A DNA stretch of 64,000 nt from Gilliamella sp. wkB178. GTDB taxonomy: Bacteria; Pseudomonadota; Gammaproteobacteria; Enterobacterales; Orbaceae. The DNA lies in assembly GCF_001690705.1 (NCBI RefSeq), contig NZ_LZGK01000001.1:62001-126000 (forward strand). Direction: 5' to 3'. The notes beneath the pieces were generated by a model. That model was not told the origin of the DNA and did not search any database. It worked only from the letters and a program-made list of their open reading frames with translations. Position numbers and translations under genes: made by a program. Every line of letters starts with the position of its first letter. Position 1 is the first letter of the stretch. Of the stretch, positions 20,028-30,830 are shown piece after piece.

Positions 20028-20642
20028 ATGAAAAAATACTTAGTTGCTTTAAGTTGTTTAGGCATGCTGGTTATCTCTGGTTGCCAGATGAAAAACCAGA
20101 ATGAATTCGATCCGGAAACCGCCGCCTTGGCAAGAATGCGTTTAGGGCTCGCTTATTTGGCTAAAGCTGATGAGTCAGAAGACAATGTTAAAGCTGCACA
20201 TTATAATCTTAAATTAGCCGCCCAATATTCACCCAACAACCCACAAATTATGTTGGCGATGGCAATGTTTGATCAGCATGTGGGTGAATATAACGAAGCC
20301 GAAATGATTTATCAACGCATAACCTTAATGCAACCGGGTAATGGCTTATATCATGTGCATTATGGCTCGTTTTTGTGTGGGCGTGATCGCTATACCGAAG
20401 CCAAACAGCAATTTGAACAAAGCCTTGAGCTAGATCGCCACCGCTGGAAGGCGGATACCTTTGAACAATATGGTTATTGTGCGATTCAAAATAATGACCA
20501 AAAAACCGCTGATTCAATGTTTAAACAGCTGTTCCAGTATGAGGCTAATCGCCGCGAAAGCGTTGCTAAAACCGCCGCCATATACCAAAAAAAGGGTGAT
20601 ATGAAAGTGGCTAATTATTTATTTGCCATTGTAAAACAATAA
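20028..20642 (+). CDS. pilW: Type IV pilus biogenesis TPR lipoprotein PilW/PilF
   Basis: The 204-residue protein has a lipoprotein signal (MKKYLVALSCLGMLVISGC, lipobox at Cys19) and then about three to four TPR-type helical repeats. Hallmarks include ARMRLGLAYL, AMAMFDQHVGEYNEAE and HYGSFLCGRDRYTEA. PilW/PilF pilots the secretin to the outer membrane in organisms with type IV pili. It lies 27 bases after rlmN with a ribosome site (AAAGGA), so the two are co-transcribed. The following gene is on the other strand. Confidence 0.85.
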   Translation: MKKYLVALSCLGMLVISGCQMKNQNEFDPETAALARMRLGLAYLAKADESEDNVKAAHYNLKLAAQYSPNNPQIMLAMAMFDQHVGEYNEAEMIYQRITLMQPGNGLYHVHYGSFLCGRDRYTEAKQQFEQSLELDRHRWKADTFEQYGYCAIQNNDQKTADSMFKQLFQYEANRRESVAKTAAIYQKKGDMKVANYLFAIVKQ

Positions 20643-20661
20643 TCTTTATTTGATCGCATAA

Positions 20662-20693
20662 TAAAAAAATAACCTACTTATAATAAGTAGGTT
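20662..20693 (-). terminator. Terminator of the ClpB-like operon
   Basis: A perfect 10-bp stem (AACCTACTTA and complement) with a 3-nt loop is followed on the minus strand by a run of seven T, just after the stop codon of the 20699-22828 gene. It could weakly stop pilW transcription too. Confidence 0.85.
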
Positions 20694-20698
20694 AGTGG

Positions 20699-22828
20699 TT
20701 AGTTTTTAGCAAATGTCATATCAAAGCTATGGGTTTGCTGATTATAAACTGCGGTGAAAGTACCTTGATCATGTGGATTTTGTAAAATATGATTAACGAT
20801 AAATGGCCTAATATTAGTTTTAATATAGCCTGGTAATCCTCTGGCACCACGGATGATATCGTAATGTTCATGACAAAATGCACTAATACAAGAATCTTGA
20901 ATCTCGATAGTATAACCACGCGGTTGATAAGCTTGATTTAGTTTGACAATTTCGCGACGAATAATCTGCTCAATAACTTCCATAGGTAGCCGTTTAAAAT
21001 GAAGAATATTTTCTCGACCATTAAAACGATTGAGTAGTTCTGAACGATAGGTATTATTCAGTTCATTGGTGGCTAATTCGCAGGCGGCTTCATCAGACAG
21101 TTCCGGATCTAAATAGTAAGCTTGCCCGATATTTGAGGTCATAATAATCATAATATCCGAGAAATCGACAGTACGACCAACGTTATCAGTTAAACGCCCA
21201 TCCGATAAAATCTGCAAAAAGATATTAAACACATCAGGGTGCGCTTTTTCGATCTCATCAAACAGGTAAATGCCTACTGGTTTGGATCTAACGGAGTTGG
21301 TTAAAATGCCACCCGCTTCAAAACCTTCATACCCTGGTGGAGCGCCAATCAATTTAGCGACAGCATGTTTTTCCATGTATTCTGACATATCAAAACGCAC
21401 CAATGATTTTTCATCACCATAGACATATTGTGCTAACGCTTTTGCCATTTCAGTTTTGCCAACACCCGATGGTCCTAAAAATAGATAAGACATTGCCGGA
21501 CCTGACTCTTCAAGGGCATCAACCTTAGCAACTTTAACCGAATTTGCAACATGTTTAACAATACTATCCTGACCAAAAATACGCGATAACAAATTGGCTT
21601 CTAAATTAATCAGGTTTTCGACTTCATTTTCATCCAATTTCGATGCCGATATGCCGGAAATTTTACTAAATTCGGTGATCACTTCTTGTCGATTTAATTT
21701 CAGCCCTTTATTGGCTAACATAACCAATTTTTGGTGTTGCTCGTTATTCTGGGCAATCTCTGCATCAATCTGGCGGATCTTGTCTTTCAATTTGGTGACT
21801 GCCGGGGAATCAAATCCGGCCGATGTTAACTGCGCAAAGGTTTTTATGGCCGCAGATTCCGAATTTTTATTGCTATCTTCCTCTTCTTGTAACTGAGTGA
21901 TTTCATCTTGTAATTTAAAACGTAAGGTTTCGGCATCACGTTGATATTGATAGGTTTTATTAATTTCAGACTTTAATTCTTGCCAATCTTGTTGCCATTG
22001 ATCTAATTGTTGCTGTAGCTCTTGGCGTTCAGTTTCATTGCTACTTTTGGCGATCTTTTCCATTAACTCAGCAATTTTAGGGTGCTGTTTATGGGTAAGC
22101 TGACGATAACTAGCCAAAGCGCGATCAAGTAATGAAATCGCGCGTTGCGGTTGCGCGCCACCTAAACCTAAACTATCACGATATTTACTGGTTAGGCGTA
22201 TCGCTTCTTCAATGGCTTCACCATCTACTGCAATTTTATGGTGTTCAGAAAGTTCTTGGCTTACCACCGTAACGATAGCTTGCAAATCACTACCAGTAGG
22301 TTCTTTGACATCATAAAGCGTGTACAGTTCCGGCATATTGGTGCTGGCTTTTAATACACTGCTAAGCTTGTCATCACGAACTTCTAAAATAACCTGAAAA
22401 TTATTGCATTTATCTGCATTATTTAACGCATTGATAAAGTGGGCATTGCCGGTATTATGTGCTGCTTCCAAAAAATTGGCGGTATCTGTAATAATTAGAA
22501 CGGATTCCGGGGTTTGCAGTAATTTTTTTAAAATGCCTTGAAATTCATTATTAATTTTGTTGCTGTCACCGCTCGAAAACAACGCATCACAGTTTAACCA
22601 AAATAATTTTTTTACAATTAAATCAAATGGTGTATCCGGGCTATTTTTTGATGCCTGTAAGCCGAGAGCAAGCGCCGAAACGCCTACTCCTGCTGGTCCT
22701 GTTAATAACAGTGAATTTGATGATTTGCGAATCAGAATAGACGAGATTCTTTCTAAATCATGTTCTCTACCCACTAAATTAAAATTAGGGTATTGCGCTA
22801 AATACTCACGCCCTCTAATTAAGTACAT
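20699..22828 (-). CDS. ClpB-like AAA+ protein with degenerate first ATPase domain
   Basis: This 709-residue protein has the architecture of a class-I Clp ATPase without the N-domain. The first AAA domain covers about residues 17-235, a coiled-coil middle region about 240-380, and the second AAA domain about 410-709. D2 is intact: Walker A GPSGVGKT (452-459), pore loop GYEGF (about 499-503), Walker B YLFDEIEKAH. D1 is degenerate: its Walker A reads GPAGVGVS with Val for the essential Lys, and the Walker B reads LIITDT without the Asp-Glu pair. It is therefore probably a one-engine disaggregase or remodeller, not ClpB itself (about 857 residues). It lies 14 bases downstream of a coiled-coil gene and is presumably co-expressed with it. 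Confidence 0.82.
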   Translation of the reverse strand: MYLIRGREYLAQYPNFNLVGREHDLERISSILIRKSSNSLLLTGPAGVGVSALALGLQASKNSPDTPFDLIVKKLFWLNCDALFSSGDSNKINNEFQGILKKLLQTPESVLIITDTANFLEAAHNTGNAHFINALNNADKCNNFQVILEVRDDKLSSVLKASTNMPELYTLYDVKEPTGSDLQAIVTVVSQELSEHHKIAVDGEAIEEAIRLTSKYRDSLGLGGAQPQRAISLLDRALASYRQLTHKQHPKIAELMEKIAKSSNETERQELQQQLDQWQQDWQELKSEINKTYQYQRDAETLRFKLQDEITQLQEEEDSNKNSESAAIKTFAQLTSAGFDSPAVTKLKDKIRQIDAEIAQNNEQHQKLVMLANKGLKLNRQEVITEFSKISGISASKLDENEVENLINLEANLLSRIFGQDSIVKHVANSVKVAKVDALEESGPAMSYLFLGPSGVGKTEMAKALAQYVYGDEKSLVRFDMSEYMEKHAVAKLIGAPPGYEGFEAGGILTNSVRSKPVGIYLFDEIEKAHPDVFNIFLQILSDGRLTDNVGRTVDFSDIMIIMTSNIGQAYYLDPELSDEAACELATNELNNTYRSELLNRFNGRENILHFKRLPMEVIEQIIRREIVKLNQAYQPRGYTIEIQDSCISAFCHEHYDIIRGARGLPGYIKTNIRPFIVNHILQNPHDQGTFTAVYNQQTHSFDMTFAKN

Positions 22829-22842
22829 TATGGCTTCCTTAA

Positions 22843-24474
22843 TTATAGTTTAAAGGGTGATGTAGTATTAGAACTCTCTTTTTGCGGTTCATTTTTTTCC
22901 GCTAACACATCGCTGGTTACAGCAATAAAGTCACGGGTATCATCCTGAACATCTTTAGCCATTTTTTCAATTTCATCCAAATTAGCACGCATGGTTTCTA
23001 ATGCAGAACGTGTGATCTCGGTAGCTTCACGTTGAGTGTCACCAAATTCGGCTAAGTTTTGTAACATGGCTTCTAAATCATTATTAATATCATCGCGACC
23101 AGTGGCAATGCGGATAGCTTCATTTTTAGCAATGTCATTAGTCACACGCGCCATTTCAGCTAGAGTATTACCTGCCATTGATTGGGCTTCATTAATCGCC
23201 GCTGAGTTTACCGCAGTCACTACCACGCTAAGTTGGGAAGCAACCGAGGCAATCCCGCGTGAATGCATGGCTCTGGCACTTTCAACTTGTTTTTTGGTTG
23301 CCGCTTGCATGTTGCGGATTTTAATGGCTTCAGTGGTTAATTCACCATAGGTTTGCATAGTATCCACTGTAGCTGTTGATACGGTATCGATATGTTCATC
23401 CAAATTACGGCGAGTTTCATCAAGTTTCATGGATTCTAATAAATTATCGCCAGTATTTTTATTTTCAAGCTCTTGTCTGCGTTCGCGGTGAACAGTTTCC
23501 ACTTTTTTGGTTGCTTCGTTCATAATGGCATAAATTTGAATCATATTGCCATTATTGTCACTTAAGCCTTCAATTTGCTTAACCATTTTTTCCAAATGAC
23601 CACGAATCGCCCCAAAGCGTTCTTTACCTTGATTAACAAATTTCAGTGCTGATTCCACCATATCTGCTTGGCGTAAGGTATGTTGTTCTGAAGTTAAGTT
23701 AAGCAACTCTTTTAGTTTTTCAACATCCATAGATTCAGCACGCTGTTGTTGGTGCTGTTTAATTTCTTCTTGGATATCGGCTAATTTTTTATGATTATTT
23801 TGGATATCTTGATCTAACTGTTCTATTTTCTTTTCATTAGCCGCAATTTTAGCTTTGGATGCCGCTTTAATTTGCCCAAGTCCAAAGAAGCTTTTATCTT
23901 TTTGTAATGCTTCAATTTCTAATTTTAAATTGGTTATTTGTTTTTCAGCATTGATGAATTCGTTTTGTACTTGCTGTTTTTCGGCTTCTTTTTCCGCATC
24001 CCACTCTTGATCGGCTTTGATTTTAGCTAAGGCATTGCGGGTTTCACCATTCTGGCGCAAGTTATATAAAGCGTCAGTAATTTCGGTAAGTGGTTTGATT
24101 TTTTCGATAAAGCTATTAAGGTCATTATTAAAATCAGCATAGACTCGTTGTAATTCAGCAAATACTTCGGTGTCTGTCATTTCAATACGTTGTTTTGACA
24201 TTTCTTCAGAAATGGATTGTAAATACTCCTTAAAATTATCAAATTCTTGTATTTTGGCACGATCAACTTCTTTATTATCAGTGAATTCTAAAATGCGAGT
24301 GACTTCTTCTACTTTTTGTTCCAGTGACAGGCTATCTGAAAACATAACTTTAAAAAAAGAATTTTCTTTGATATTTTCGAGAGGGTTTTCGGCTTTAGCC
24401 GTTCTTTGCCGTTGTCTAATTGAATAATCACTTTGTTCAGTGCTGGCTAACTTTTTACTTAAAGATTCACTCAT
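22843..24474 (-). CDS. Long coiled-coil protein, partner of the ClpB-like ATPase
   Basis: The start is placed at the second ATG (24474), which has AAAGGA 9 bases before it, giving 543 residues. I do not recognise a named family. The sequence is almost wholly helical. A long coiled coil runs from about residue 155 to 265 (EKQITNLKLEIEAL region), and a glycine-containing break FFGLGQ lies near its middle. An alanine-rich helical segment of about 360-540 (VVTAVNSAAINEAQSMAG) resembles TelA/toxic-anion-resistance proteins or the signalling helices of chemoreceptors. There is no signal peptide or clear membrane segment. It is the first gene of a two-gene operon with the AAA+ protein, so an adaptor or substrate role is a reasonable guess, not a demonstrated one. 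Confidence 0.7.
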   Translation of the reverse strand: MSESLSKKLASTEQSDYSIRQRQRTAKAENPLENIKENSFFKVMFSDSLSLEQKVEEVTRILEFTDNKEVDRAKIQEFDNFKEYLQSISEEMSKQRIEMTDTEVFAELQRVYADFNNDLNSFIEKIKPLTEITDALYNLRQNGETRNALAKIKADQEWDAEKEAEKQQVQNEFINAEKQITNLKLEIEALQKDKSFFGLGQIKAASKAKIAANEKKIEQLDQDIQNNHKKLADIQEEIKQHQQQRAESMDVEKLKELLNLTSEQHTLRQADMVESALKFVNQGKERFGAIRGHLEKMVKQIEGLSDNNGNMIQIYAIMNEATKKVETVHRERRQELENKNTGDNLLESMKLDETRRNLDEHIDTVSTATVDTMQTYGELTTEAIKIRNMQAATKKQVESARAMHSRGIASVASQLSVVVTAVNSAAINEAQSMAGNTLAEMARVTNDIAKNEAIRIATGRDDINNDLEAMLQNLAEFGDTQREATEITRSALETMRANLDEIEKMAKDVQDDTRDFIAVTSDVLAEKNEPQKESSNTTSPFKL

Positions 24475-24495
24475 TGTTTTTTTTCCTTTATCCAT

Positions 24496-24840
24496 ATTGT
24501 TTTTATAGTTACTTACTATCCGCTTACTTTGGATCTGCTATCAAAGCATAAAGCTCAAGCTGAAATAACTGATTTAGTATTAAAGATGTAGAAAGATAAA
24601 CTTATCTTTATGTATATTATTATCTATTTAAGCTATTAATTTGACAAGTAAAAACCATATACAAATATTTTGGAGTAAACGCCAACAATTATGAGTTAAC
24701 CAAGATATAAAATTGCTAGCTTATCTAAGGGGAAATAAAAAAAAGTGTTTGTAAAAAGTGTTGCGGAGTCTATACCGTTTTAACCAAATATCAAACTAAA
24801 AGACAGTGAGAACATTCAAACAAGTTTAAATTTTAAATAT
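24496..24840. other. Gene-free region between groEL and the coiled-coil gene
   Basis: About 345 AT-rich bases presumably carry the promoter of the coiled-coil/ClpB-like operon. I see no good sigma-32 match. A 19-base motif (24761-24779) recurs exactly at 63840-63858 and is annotated separately. Confidence 0.5.
24761..24779. repeat. 19-base motif shared with 63840-63858
   Basis: TTGCGGAGTCTATACCGTT occurs here and, identically, 39 kb away just upstream of the last gene in the window. In AT-rich DNA an exact 19-base match is unlikely by chance. Both copies are intergenic, so a shared protein-binding site or a fragment of a small dispersed repeat is possible. Confidence 0.6.
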
Positions 24841-24872
24841 AAAAAAACCACCCATAAATATGAGTGGTTTTT
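24841..24872 (-). terminator. Terminator of groESL
   Basis: A stem of AACCAC with its complement plus an inner CAT/ATG pairing across one mismatch is followed on the minus strand by seven T. It lies 28 bases after the groEL stop codon. Confidence 0.88.
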
Positions 24873-24900
24873 AGTATGATTATGGGTTGGTTAGTATGAA

Positions 24901-26577
<1,677 letters not shown>

Positions 26578-26591
26578 TTAAATCGTTACCG

Positions 26592-26885
26592 TTATGCTTG
26601 AACAATGGCTAAAATATCGCTTTCAGATAAGATAAGCACTTCTTCGTTATCGATTTTTTCAGTTTTAACGCCATATCCTTCATTAAAAATCACGATATCG
26701 CCAACTTTAACGTCTAACGGTTGCACATGACCATTTTCTAAAATGCGACCATTACCCACAGCTAAAACTTCACCGCGTGTTGATTTACCTGCTGCTGAAC
26801 CGGTTAAAACAATACCACCAGCTGATTTTGATTCCACTTCTTTACGTTTGATGATCACACGATCATGCAATGGACGAATTTTCAT
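26592..26885 (-). CDS. groS: 10 kDa co-chaperonin GroES
   Basis: The 97-residue protein is full-length GroES with the N-terminal [14 protein letters not shown], the mobile loop ([13 protein letters not shown], about residues 21-33) and the C-terminal IVQA. It caps GroEL. A strong ribosome site (AGGAG) precedes the ATG. It is first in the groESL operon, with groEL 44 bases downstream. Confidence 0.99.
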   Translation of the reverse strand: MKIRPLHDRVIIKRKEVESKSAGGIVLTGSAAGKSTRGEVLAVGNGRILENGHVQPLDVKVGDIVIFNEGYGVKTEKIDNEEVLILSESDILAIVQA

Positions 26886-26968
26886 TAGTTATCTCCTAGC
26901 ACTAATTTTAATTAGATAATTATTAACAATAAATCATAAAATTACGATTCTATGATTGTAGTTTCACT

Positions 26969-26997
26969 TAAATGGGGATTAATTTATAATCTTCAAG
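26969..26997 (-). promoter_or_regulatory. Sigma-32 heat-shock promoter of groESL
   Basis: On the minus strand CTTGAA (26992-26997) and CCCCATTTA (26969-26977) are separated by 14 bases. These match the -35 and -10 elements and spacing of the RpoH consensus very well. The -10 is about 84 bases upstream of the groES start. Confidence 0.93.
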
Positions 26998-27030
26998 AGA
27001 ATAAAATTAAAAAAAATTCTAATTGGTTAA

Positions 27031-27468
27031 TTATTCATCATCTTTGCGTTTAAATTCACCTTCAATAATATCTTCGGATTGATAGTAATTGGTTGATGAG
27101 GTAAAACTCGATTTAATTGGCAATCTAGTCACAATGGATTTAACCACGTGTTGTTGTACCAATGGAATTAATAAAATGGCGCCTAAAATATCGGTCACAA
27201 AACCGGGAATAAGTAGTAACAATCCGGCAAAAAGTAAAGCCACACTTTTGACAATTTCATTTTGGGGATTTTGTTGATTAGCTATCTTTTGTTGCATAAT
27301 ACTCAGGTTGCGTAACCCTTGCGTTTTCACTAGCGAAAAACCAATAACCGAGGTTGCAATAATACCAATTAAAGCCAGTAACACCCCGATTGAATTGGCT
27401 ACCATAATAAAAACCGTAATTTCGCAATAGGCATAAATAAATAAGATAAAAAACACCAAAAATCGCAT
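27031..27468 (-). CDS. fxsA: FxsA family membrane protein
   Basis: The 145-residue protein has four hydrophobic segments in the first 115 residues and a charged cytoplasmic tail (EGEFKRKDDE). EITVFIMVANSIGV, the GLRNLS motif and LLIPGFVTDILGAILLIP are the FxsA signature. Overexpression of the E. coli protein relieves F-plasmid exclusion of phage T7; its normal role is unknown. It sits just upstream of groES, as in enteric bacteria. Confidence 0.92.
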   Translation of the reverse strand: MRFLVFFILFIYAYCEITVFIMVANSIGVLLALIGIIATSVIGFSLVKTQGLRNLSIMQQKIANQQNPQNEIVKSVALLFAGLLLLIPGFVTDILGAILLIPLVQQHVVKSIVTRLPIKSSFTSSTNYYQSEDIIEGEFKRKDDE

Positions 27469-27625
27469 ATAACCATTCCCTTAAAAAAACTAAAATAAAT
27501 AGGGTATAAATTATGATATGTAGATGATTAGTTATTTTTCAAGCAAACGGCAGCTATTTTTTAAAATATCTTATAAAAAGGATTGACGGATAAGCGCTAA
27601 TCGTGTTTAATGTGCTTCCATTGTT

Positions 27626-27701
27626 GCCCGGATAGCTCAGTCGGTAGAGCAGGGGATTGAAAATCCCCGTGTCCGTGGTTCGATTCCGCGTCCGGGCACC
27701 A
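27626..27701 (+). tRNA. tRNA-Phe (GAA), insertion site of the island
   Basis: The 76-nt cloverleaf has anticodon GAA and an encoded CCA. It remains intact at the left end of the 27.7-45.9 kb island. The direct repeat that bounds the island begins at the last five bases of this tRNA. Confidence 0.97.
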
Positions 27702-27726
27702 ATCACCAAATTTTAAGACCTGCTTC
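27697..27726 (+). repeat. Left 30-bp direct repeat of the island (attL)
   Basis: A 30-base stretch starting with the CACCA end of tRNA-Phe and running into its terminator stem recurs perfectly at 45860-45889. Weaker identity continues for about 40 more bases. It marks the left edge of the integrated island. Confidence 0.85.
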
Positions 27727-27740
27727 CAGCAGGTTTTTTT
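27718..27740 (+). terminator. Terminator of tRNA-Phe
   Basis: A 7-bp stem (ACCTGCT and complement, 3-nt loop) is followed by seven T, 16 bases after the tRNA. A second copy of this hairpin at 45881-45903 belongs to the right repeat of the island. Confidence 0.9.
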
Positions 27741-28557
27741 ATGCCTAAAGCCTTTTCAGAACAGCCTTTCAACGTATTTTTATTGTCAACCGACATCAAC
27801 CAAAATCAACCCAAATCAAGTGCAAAATCGGATACAAAACCGGATACATTTGGTTCGATAATGGCGTGTATCCTTAAATTGGCTTTAAAGCCTTTGTTTA
27901 CGATGTATGTGGCTAATTACTTATATAAAAATGATAATCATTTAGTATGGATTTTATTACTTCAAAATGGAAGTTTTATCTAACGGTTATATGTTTCTTG
28001 TATGTATTAGATTAATACACGGGAGACTAATTTTGTCTTCTGCACTAGGAAATATTTAACCAAAAATCAGATGAAAAATATGAGTTTCCATCACGAAAAA
28101 TAAATGGAATTTATCTGATACAGCAGTGGTTAAATGTAGTAAAGTGGTGAATCTAAAAATAAAGAGTAGAATGTACTTTATTTTTAGCATATTTTCGGTT
28201 AAATGTAAATACGTAGCGCATTACAAGATGGTTTTGCTTAATACCATTTGCTTAATAGTATTTGAAATAGGTAAAAAATTACATACGTCGACATGTTATG
28301 AAAGCATAACTTTGACTAATTTTTGAGCTCAATGGGTGTCAATTCTCATGGCTATTTCTGGCTGAATATCGGTTCTTTTTTATATCTTTTCTCTGTATAA
28401 CTAATCGGTTATTAATGTTATTAGATAACCATTAGTGATAACACTCACCTTCATCAACCATGTCTCTGCATTGAAACAAGCATCGTGATTACCTTAACCA
28501 CCTCTGTGTAAGTTATGTTTACTCATACTCATCTAATATTTTGATAAGGATAAAATC
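27741..28557. other. Gene-free left end of the island
   Basis: About 820 AT-rich bases contain no gene I can support; two short open frames have no start signals or family features. It contains the 60-base element shared with 50.3 kb. Near 28400-28440 there is an imperfect inverted repeat built on GGTTAT/ATAACC, just upstream of the replication-protein gene, which could belong to an island origin or promoter. Confidence 0.5.
27836..27895. repeat. 60-base element shared with 50328-50387
   Basis: This stretch matches 50328-50387 at 58 of 60 positions. It contains GGATACA and its complement TGTATCC as an inverted repeat. The copy here is 110 bases inside the left island end, and looser similarity continues towards the tRNA. 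It probably marks an element end or integrase arm-binding region. Confidence 0.75.
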
Positions 28558-29184
28558 ATGTTTCATACAGATCGTTATACGTGTAATGTCAGAAACCAAC
28601 GTAGCATTCATAGCTATATTGATAACTTGTTTATGCAGCAATCGAAATTACTGCCAGTACGATTGGATTTAGGGTATAAATCCAATCAAACGATTGCAAT
28701 ACATTATGCAGAATGGTGTCATTTGTCCGACTTAAATCATTCCCCTCATGCTTATTTAACTCGTGAGCAAATTATTGATTACTGGAATACATTTCTCAAT
28801 CGCCTTAAATGGAATCATAGTACGCTATTGAAAGATCTGGTGGGGTATATCTGGAAAATTGAATATGGGCAGAATAAAGGCGTACATTATCATGTGATGT
28901 TACTGTTTAATGGCAACAAAGTTTGCAAAGATTATTACTATGCAAATGAAGTGGGACAGTTGTGGCTCGCAACAACAAACGGATTAGGTGTCTACTTTAA
29001 TTGTAGTGCTGATAAGCAACAATATGGTGACCATAACTGTTTAAAAGTGACACACCGCCACGATAATAGGGAAAATTTGTATTATGCCAGTCGCTATTTT
29101 GCCAAAGTAGATAATAACGAACATATTGCCAGATATTTCAGTAATGGACGAATACTTGGTAAAGGGTGTCAACTACCAACTTAA
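28558..29184 (+). CDS. Inovirus Gp2 / YfjJ-like replication protein
   Basis: The 208-residue protein resembles the YagK/YfjJ C-terminal domain family, found in satellite islands and annotated as inovirus Gp2-like. Near residue 113 GVHYHVMLLFNG gives the H-x-H of an HUH-type rolling-circle initiator. Aromatic-rich segments (YYASRYFAKVD) and the closing GRILGKGCQLP are typical. In such elements it probably nicks an origin to start replication of the excised island. The catalytic tyrosine cannot be fixed by eye. It is preceded by AAGGAT 8 bases before the ATG. Confidence 0.75.
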   Translation: MFHTDRYTCNVRNQRSIHSYIDNLFMQQSKLLPVRLDLGYKSNQTIAIHYAEWCHLSDLNHSPHAYLTREQIIDYWNTFLNRLKWNHSTLLKDLVGYIWKIEYGQNKGVHYHVMLLFNGNKVCKDYYYANEVGQLWLATTNGLGVYFNCSADKQQYGDHNCLKVTHRHDNRENLYYASRYFAKVDNNEHIARYFSNGRILGKGCQLPT

Positions 29185-29330
29185 TGTACAGTCAAGATAA
29201 ATATTAACCTAGCTCCCATCATATAGTCGTATTCTATTTATTTTATAAACCCATATAACCCAAGTGATTAATCCAAAATGGCTTAATTGAGCTCTATTGA
29301 GCTGTTTATTTACAATTAACGGGTAATATT

Positions 29331-29972
29331 ATGGATAAGATACAAAAAATAATGAACTTGCTGGATTTTATTTATGCAAGTTGTCTTAATCACGGTAAGC
29401 GAGTGGATTCAGCTTTCCAATTAGCTCATGACTATCAGGATAATTATTCTGATAGTGAACAGGCTATATCTTCATTAATTCACCATGAATCGTTAAAGGC
29501 AAGTGCCAGTGGACTGGTGACCGGTCTTGGTGGTTTCATTACGTTACCATTAGCACTTCCAGCGAATATAGCAGGGTTACTCTATTTGCAAATACGGTTA
29601 ATTATGGCGATCGCGATTTTACGTGGTTATAATGTGCATGATGAAAGGGTAAAGACATTGATTTATTTTCATCTGTGTGGGAATCAAACAAGAAAACTGC
29701 TTGATATTGAAGAAGTAGGAATCAACCTGTCTTTCCTCGATAATCAATTAACACAGCTGACTAAAGGCGTCATAATTAAAATGAGCCAGCAGATAGCGCT
29801 TAAACTTTCTTGTCAGTTAGGGCGTAAAGGGTTAATAACTATCACACGCATTGTGCCTGTTGTGGGCGGGATTATTAATGGTGGTATTGATTATGCTTCA
29901 ACTTATTCAATTGGCAAATATGCACAGTATCACCTAAAGCCTATACCTCAAATATTAACCGAATCTTTCTAA
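29331..29972 (+). CDS. EcsC family protein
   Basis: The 213-residue protein contains the EcsC domain, with a glycine-rich, hydrophobic stretch LVTGLGGFITLPLALPANIAGLLYLQIRLI (about residues 62-92) and VVGGIINGGIDYASTYSIGKYA near the C-terminus. EcsC was named for an ABC-transporter operon of Bacillus, but its biochemical role is unknown, and it often appears on accessory islands. I assign the family, not a function. It stands alone between the replication protein and a RadC remnant. Confidence 0.78.
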   Translation: MDKIQKIMNLLDFIYASCLNHGKRVDSAFQLAHDYQDNYSDSEQAISSLIHHESLKASASGLVTGLGGFITLPLALPANIAGLLYLQIRLIMAIAILRGYNVHDERVKTLIYFHLCGNQTRKLLDIEEVGINLSFLDNQLTQLTKGVIIKMSQQIALKLSCQLGRKGLITITRIVPVVGGIINGGIDYASTYSIGKYAQYHLKPIPQILTESF

Positions 29973-29985
29973 TTAACTTTATTTA

Positions 29986-30132
29986 AATAACCATCCTTAT
30001 GAGATTGCAGAGCCAAGTTTAGCTGATAGAGATATTACTCACTCATTACAAGTAGCTTTGCAATTATTTGATATTCGGGTACTAGATCATATTGTGATTG
30101 GAAAGAGTCAATCTGTCTCATTTCCGGAATGA
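29986..30132 (+). pseudogene. RadC/JAB domain 3' remnant
   Basis: The translated frame gives NHPYEIAEPSLADRDITHSL then VLDHIVIGKSQSVSF and an early stop. This is the C-terminal part of RadC-like (YkfG/YeeS) proteins, whose standard end reads NHPSG...VLDHxIVG...SFAERGLL. There is no start or upstream half, so it is a decay product. RadC-like genes are common cargo of P4-type islands, which supports the island's history. Confidence 0.72.
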
Positions 30133-30210
30133 GGATGGTTGTATAATTAGATGATTTTCTATACATCCCTATCTCTGTTGGTCAGTAATACAGCAAACAA
30201 TCAGATTAAA

Positions 30211-30229
30211 TTGGTCGCTATATGACCAA
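30211..30229. promoter_or_regulatory. Palindrome TTGGTC-N7-GACCAA, copy 1
   Basis: A perfect 6-bp inverted repeat with a 7-base spacer lies 219 bases upstream of the small secreted-protein genes. The same arms and spacing recur at 31945-31965. Two matching palindromes within one island suggest operators of an island regulator, possibly the WYL protein at 32933. Half-site TTGGTC also occurs at 30178. Confidence 0.5.
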
Positions 30230-30447
30230 CAACTACAGACAACGCATTAGATTGAAGTGAAAAATAAGGATAACCAAACGGATACCATAGATAAGCGAGA
30301 AAAGATGGAAGTAATTTGTACTAGGATTAAATAAGAGTTTATACTGATTATTAATTCAACTTAATGAAAGATTGTGAATATTTATCATCTTATATTATTT
30401 GCAATCGATTAAATGTACAAAAATGAACAATGAAATGAGGATTAAAA

Positions 30448-30771
30448 ATGAAAAAACAAATTAGAGCTATATTTTGCTTATCTCTTTTATTATCTGTTTT
30501 TGCTAACTATGCTATTGCAATAGACAATCCATGTAATGAAAAAGAAGTCAGAAAAATAGTCATTGAAAATATAAACACTGTTTGGAAAGATGAAGGTCTT
30601 CGCGCCGTTGATATTTATGAGGGTAAAACCATTAAAATCGAACCGTTTACTTGTGAGTACACAGTAGTACTTGGTAGCACTGAAAAACTTCGTATCCGAT
30701 ATGAGGAAAAAGAAAATTCGTTGGGTGAAACGATTGTTTATGTGGAGCCGCTCACAGAGCCTGAGGAGTAG
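30448..30771 (+). CDS. Small secreted protein of unknown function
   Basis: The 107-residue protein starts with a clear signal peptide (IRAIFCLSLLLSVFANYAIA, about residues 5-24). The mature part of about 83 residues has two cysteines (Cys29 and one in EPFTCEYTV), compatible with a disulfide, and an acidic C-terminus. I recognise no family. AGGA lies 10 bases before the ATG. It heads a group of small exported proteins (30448-31892) whose others share a cysteine-rich pattern. Confidence 0.65.
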   Translation: MKKQIRAIFCLSLLLSVFANYAIAIDNPCNEKEVRKIVIENINTVWKDEGLRAVDIYEGKTIKIEPFTCEYTVVLGSTEKLRIRYEEKENSLGETIVYVEPLTEPEE

Positions 30772-30830
30772 GGTTATCATAAGGTAACCTTACTGAGCTA
30801 AAGAATATTAAAATGGAAAAGGTGATGAAC

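Noticed and set aside
24496..24840. Sigma-32 promoter for the coiled-coil/ClpB-like operon
   Set aside because: No CTTGAA/CCCCAT pair with proper spacing was found upstream of 24474, unlike the clear one before groES.
27741..28326. Short open frames near the island's left end
   Set aside because: They lack start signals and family features; the first one overlaps the 60-base repeat that also gives a similar frame at 50278-50508, so the resemblance is from the repeat.
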